Shown: one piece after another, positions 37,334 through 40,352 of the stretch
Numbering within the stretch: the stretch's first letter is position 1
Layout: the number at the start of each line of letters is the position of its first letter
Source of the DNA: a virus
Virus record (IMG/VR): IMGVR_UViG_3300014720_000065
Span: 1 to 40,352 of that record
Length of the DNA stretch: 40,352 bases
Reading direction: 5' to 3' (one strand)
Made by a program: the position numbers and the translations under genes
The notes under the pieces: model-generated
Told to the model about the DNA's origin: nothing
The model's database searches: none
The model's input: only the letters and a program-made list of their open reading frames with translations

Positions 37334-37341
37334 CATAAATA
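37334..37341 (+). promoter_or_regulatory. T4-type late promoter element (CATAAATA)
   Basis: CATAAATACTGG 24 bp before the isocitrate lyase ATG, with ACAAGGAGTATC in the leader. Divergent from the sigma70 promoter at 37290-37318. Confidence 0.6.
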
Positions 37342-37365
37342 CTGGCACACACAAGGAGTATCAAA

Positions 37366-38640
37366 ATGGATAAACGTACACAGAGACAGCAGGCTCTACA
37401 ACAAGATTGGGCCACAAACCCAAGATGGAACGGAATCAAAAGACCCTACACAGCAGAGGAAGTCGTGCGCCTACAAGGCTCAAAGACTTACCCAAATCAG
37501 TTTGCCGTCGAACAAGCCAATAAACTATGGCGACTATTAAATGAAGAACCATATGTAAATACATTAGGAGCCTTGACAGGCCTGCAGGCCCTACAGCAGG
37601 TTAAAGCAGGATTAAAAGCCATATATCTTTCGGGATGGCAGGTTGCCGCAGATGCTAATTTGGCAGGTGATATGTATCCAGATCAGAGCCTATATCCAGC
37701 TGACTCTGTACCAGCAGTGGTTAAAAAGATTAATAACGCATTTGCCAGAGCAGATCAAATATCATGGAGCGAAGGTAATGAGAGAGATTTCTACGCTCCT
37801 ATAGTAGCAGATGCAGAAGCAGGATTCGGAGGTGTACTTAATGCCTACGAACTTATGAAGGACATGATAGATGCAGGAGCGGCAGGAGTACACTTCGAAG
37901 ACCAGCTGGCCTCAGCGAAAAAGTGTGGACACATGGGAGGAAAGGTCTTGGTACCTACAAAGGAAGCTGTCAACAAATTGGTGGCCGCTCGCCTTGCAGC
38001 TGACGTTATGGATGTTCCTACCCTCGTTATTGCTCGTACTGATGCCGAAGCTGGTAATCTACTTACTAGTGATATTGATGATAATGACAGGCCTTTTCTT
38101 ACTGGCGAACGTACTGTGGAAGGCTTCTATCGAACAAAGAATGGATTGGAACAGGCAGTCAGCAGAGCAGTCGCTTATGCAAGTTACGCCGACCTTGTCT
38201 GGTGTGAAACAGGCCGACCTGATCTTAAGTTTGCAAGAGAATTCGCAGAGAGAGTCTACAAGCACCATCCAAATAAAATGTTAGCCTATAATTGTTCACC
38301 TTCGTTTAACTGGAAGAAGAATCTAGATGACAACACTATCGCCAAGTTTCAACGTGAACTAGGCGCAATGGGATACAAGTTCCAGTTCATCACTTTAGCA
38401 GGTTTTCATAATCTAAATAATGGTATGTTTGAACTGGCCTATGGCTATGCACGACAAGGTATGACTGCTTTTGTTGAAATGCAAGAACGTGAATTTGCCA
38501 ATGCGGCCATAGGTTTTGAAGCAGTCAAACATCAACGCGAAGTAGGCACAGGCTACTTTGATCTGATAACTACTACTGTAGAGAAAGATGCTTCGACACA
38601 GGCTCTAAAAGGAAGCACAGAAGAGGAACAATTTCATTAA
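37366..38640 (+). CDS. aceA: Isocitrate lyase
   Basis: 424 residues, close to the bacterial length. Active-site KKCGHMGGK at 185-193 (Cys187), metal region [24 protein letters not shown] and YNCSPSFNW are diagnostic of isocitrate lyase and exclude methylisocitrate lyase. Splits isocitrate into glyoxylate and succinate. Late-type promoter; TAATG link to the aldolase gene. No malate synthase is in the window. A rare phage gene. Confidence 0.95.
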   Translation: MDKRTQRQQALQQDWATNPRWNGIKRPYTAEEVVRLQGSKTYPNQFAVEQANKLWRLLNEEPYVNTLGALTGLQALQQVKAGLKAIYLSGWQVAADANLAGDMYPDQSLYPADSVPAVVKKINNAFARADQISWSEGNERDFYAPIVADAEAGFGGVLNAYELMKDMIDAGAAGVHFEDQLASAKKCGHMGGKVLVPTKEAVNKLVAARLAADVMDVPTLVIARTDAEAGNLLTSDIDDNDRPFLTGERTVEGFYRTKNGLEQAVSRAVAYASYADLVWCETGRPDLKFAREFAERVYKHHPNKMLAYNCSPSFNWKKNLDDNTIAKFQRELGAMGYKFQFITLAGFHNLNNGMFELAYGYARQGMTAFVEMQEREFANAAIGFEAVKHQREVGTGYFDLITTTVEKDASTQALKGSTEEEQFH

Positions 38641-39260
38641 TGTTAGAAACCATTTGCGATATTCTAGTAGAAGCATATAAACGCAATTGGATCACGAGTA
38701 GAGATGGCAACATCTCTATTCGTCATCACGACCGTGATCACTTCTATGTAACTCCCAGTGGTGTGCGTAAACAGACTATGCAACCCGATCAATTTAAAAA
38801 AATCAAAATACTTTCTGATAGATATTGGGAAGAAATGATCTATTCTGAAATCTCTTCAGGACTGCATCCTACAGGCGAAATGCCCTTGCATTTTGGGCTA
38901 CAAAAAATGATACATACTGATGATGTTCGTGTAGTAACGCATATTCATCCTACCTACATCGTGGCTGCGATGCATGCCGGTATCGAGTTAAGTGATCTGG
39001 TGAAACATTTTCCGGAACTTAGTAGATATACTAGAGTAGCACCTAATGTAGGAGATGTTCCTCCTACATCGCAAGAACTAGGCGATCAATGCCATGAAAA
39101 GTTGGGTTTAAATCCTACGACTGGTGAGATTAAGTACGATATCGTAGGTATCAAAGGGCATGGAGTTGTAGCCATAGATCAGTCTCCATGGAGATCCTTC
39201 GAACACATCGAGCGACTGGAACACATCTGTAAAATAGTTCTAGCTTCTGGGAACTACTAA
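38640..39260 (+). CDS. Class II aldolase / adducin-family protein
   Basis: 206 residues. SRDGNISIR and VTPSG substrate-binding loops, THIHPTY with zinc ligands His101 and His103, acid/base Glu80 in GEMPLH and a later His173 (KGHGVV) fit the class II aldolase family (fuculose-phosphate aldolase-like, or methylthioribulose-phosphate dehydratase-like). The exact substrate is unresolved. TAATG overlaps on both sides. Confidence 0.87.
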   Translation: MLETICDILVEAYKRNWITSRDGNISIRHHDRDHFYVTPSGVRKQTMQPDQFKKIKILSDRYWEEMIYSEISSGLHPTGEMPLHFGLQKMIHTDDVRVVTHIHPTYIVAAMHAGIELSDLVKHFPELSRYTRVAPNVGDVPPTSQELGDQCHEKLGLNPTTGEIKYDIVGIKGHGVVAIDQSPWRSFEHIERLEHICKIVLASGNY

Positions 39261-39970
39261 TGTTAACAATCATATATACCTTGGTGATGGTACAAATCAC
39301 CATAGCTTGTGTTACTTTATATCTACATCGTAGCCAGGCACACAGAGCAGTGCAATTTTATCCTGCGGTCTCACATTTCATGAGATTTTGGTTATGGCTA
39401 ACCACTGGTATGGTAACTAAAGAATGGGTGGCTATACATCGTAAACATCATCAGCGCAGCGACCAAGAAGGAGACCCGCATTCACCTCAGATATATGGTA
39501 TCTGGCGTGTGCTGTTTGGCGGAGCACTGCTATATGTGCAGGCTGCGAAAAATAAAATACTTCTAGAGGAACTAGGCACAGGCACGCCCAACGACTGGAT
39601 AGAAGAACACTTATATACCCCGCACAGTCGCCTAGGGATTCTCATAATGTTGATCATAGATCTTGCTCTTTTTGGCCCTGTGGGATTCGTGGTCTGGGGT
39701 GTTCAAATGCTGTGGATACCTTTCTGGGCAGCTGGAGTTATCAACGGACTGAGCCATTGGTGGGGATATCGCAACACAGACACCAAAGACACTAGCCGTA
39801 ATCTTTGGCCTTGGGCTGTATGGATAGGTGGTGAAGAACTGCATAATAATCATCACGCAGATGGTGCCTCTGCTAAGTTCAAACAACGCTGGTATGAAAT
39901 AGACATAGGATGGATCTATATACTAATCTTAGAGTTTTTCAATCTAGCCAAAATAAGAAAAACCAACTGA
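39260..39970 (+). CDS. Fatty-acid desaturase (membrane di-iron)
   Basis: 236 residues. Three histidine boxes HRSQAH (23-28), HRKHH (60-64) and HNNHH (195-199), plus GLSHWWGYRN, define a delta-9-type desaturase. Four hydrophobic segments; shorter than many bacterial versions. Introduces a double bond and alters membrane fluidity. Third gene of the operon with aceA and aldolase. Confidence 0.92.
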   Translation: MLTIIYTLVMVQITIACVTLYLHRSQAHRAVQFYPAVSHFMRFWLWLTTGMVTKEWVAIHRKHHQRSDQEGDPHSPQIYGIWRVLFGGALLYVQAAKNKILLEELGTGTPNDWIEEHLYTPHSRLGILIMLIIDLALFGPVGFVVWGVQMLWIPFWAAGVINGLSHWWGYRNTDTKDTSRNLWPWAVWIGGEELHNNHHADGASAKFKQRWYEIDIGWIYILILEFFNLAKIRKTN

Positions 39971-40035
39971 TCTTGATCACTATATTGATTCCTGCCTACG
40001 GCCTGGTCTTGGTGTTGCTACAACTGCTGCATTAA
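39910..40035 (+). CDS. Small membrane protein overlapping the desaturase 3' end
   Basis: 41 residues: polar N-terminus (MDLYTNLRVFQSSQNKKNQ) and one transmembrane segment (LILITILIPAYGLVLVLLQLL). It begins inside the desaturase in another frame and fills the gap before 40042. The ribosome site is weak (ATAGG next to the ATG), so expression is uncertain. Confidence 0.42.
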   Translation: MDLYTNLRVFQSSQNKKNQLILITILIPAYGLVLVLLQLLH

Positions 40036-40041
40036 CACACG

Positions 40042-40352
40042 ATGCCTCGCACCATAGCCATTTTCCTGCACCAACCTAAAGCCAGTGTGCAGAGTGCTAA
40101 TGGCATATTCCGTGCCCTTGGCGACCAGTGTCATTTTAAAATATTCACAGAACATACCATAGAAGATGATTTCTTCGAGGATGTAGATATGGTTTGTTTT
40201 CCAGGAGGCCTAGGAGACGCAGACAGTTTTGATAGGCTGATGCGCAATCATAGATCCAGGATTAGAGATTTTGTCCGCAATGGTGGCTGTTACCTGGGCA
40301 TCTGTATGGGCGCCTATTGGGCGGATCGACACTACTTCGATATCCTCGAAGG
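40042..40352 (+). CDS. BPL_N-type class I amidotransferase-like protein, copy 2 (runs off right edge)
   Basis: The first 103 codons are visible: MPRTIAIFLHQPKASVQSANG, FPGGLGDADSFD and YLGICMGAYWADRHYFDIL, clearly paralogous to 35890-36528, including the catalytic Cys. No ribosome site is obvious before the ATG. Flanks the aceA operon together with copy 1. Confidence 0.85.
   Translation, partial: MPRTIAIFLHQPKASVQSANGIFRALGDQCHFKIFTEHTIEDDFFEDVDMVCFPGGLGDADSFDRLMRNHRSRIRDFVRNGGCYLGICMGAYWADRHYFDILE

Noticed and set aside
37366-38640. Methylisocitrate lyase (prpB) instead of isocitrate lyase
   Set aside because: The active-site KKCGHMGGK and the 424-residue length fit isocitrate lyase; prpB is shorter with KRCGH.
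1-40352. Interpretation as a prophage or plain host chromosome
   Set aside because: No integrase, attachment repeats or host housekeeping genes; phage promoters and virion genes span the window. A chimeric assembly cannot be excluded.

Overview
The window reads as part of a large tailed-phage genome, probably a T4-like myovirus or relative. The evidence is densely packed genes that overlap by 1-14 bases, two tail-fibre genes, a very large repetitive virion protein, a T4-type DNA ligase, an HNH and a GIY-YIG nuclease-like protein, three tRNA genes, and two promoter classes: near-consensus sigma70 promoters, and TATAAATA-type elements like the T4 late promoter. No integrase, ribosomal protein or host housekeeping operon is visible. 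The host is inferred, not shown. A GcrA-like protein and an alphaproteobacterial-type 5-aminolevulinate synthase both point to an alphaproteobacterium.

Layout. (1) 1-13,453, minus strand: about 33 mostly small early-type genes in short transcription units. Nearly every unit has the same leader, TTGACA-17 bp-TATAMT followed by an AGGAGCGA ribosome site. Recognisable products are a YubB/DUF1281-like protein, a SWIM zinc-finger protein, a VWA/metallopeptidase-like protein with its MoxR ATPase, a second AAA ATPase, a GcrA-like protein, an HTH protein and a GIY-YIG-like protein. (2) 13,557-13,819: tRNA-Leu(UAA), tRNA-Arg(UCU) and a CAU tRNA. (3) 13,834-15,843: a run of tiny genes, many membrane or exported. 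(4) 15,990-21,260: tail fibre genes, a lipoprotein, a glycosyltransferase-like protein and a YqgE/AlgH protein. (5) 21,220-26,108, minus strand: DksA-type zinc finger, membrane protein, DNA ligase, DNA methyltransferase with an overlapping partner of unknown function, and HNH nuclease. (6) 26,241-28,370: ClpP, a cupin, and ALA synthase. (7) 28,412-35,779: virion-type genes, including a 956-residue protein with twelve C-x5-C repeats, and a secreted nuclease. (8) 35,890-40,352: two BPL_N-type amidotransferase genes flanking a HAD phosphatase and a three-gene operon of isocitrate lyase, class II aldolase and fatty-acid desaturase.

Working together. The left arm looks like host-takeover and regulatory cargo, fired immediately from strong host promoters. 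The right side mixes late virion genes with auxiliary metabolism. Isocitrate lyase makes glyoxylate (a glycine precursor) and succinate (a succinyl-CoA precursor). ALA synthase consumes glycine and succinyl-CoA, so the two genes could together pull TCA carbon into tetrapyrroles; this is inference.

The most striking hidden signal is compositional. Across positions 1-1330, the whole left-most transcription block, the plus strand contains no GA and no GG dinucleotide except one GGA at 1179-1181. The mRNA strand therefore has essentially no TC or CC, and three consecutive proteins (318 residues) contain no proline. The rule covers promoters, leaders and codon junctions, so it acts on nucleic acid rather than protein, and it stops at the boundary of the block.
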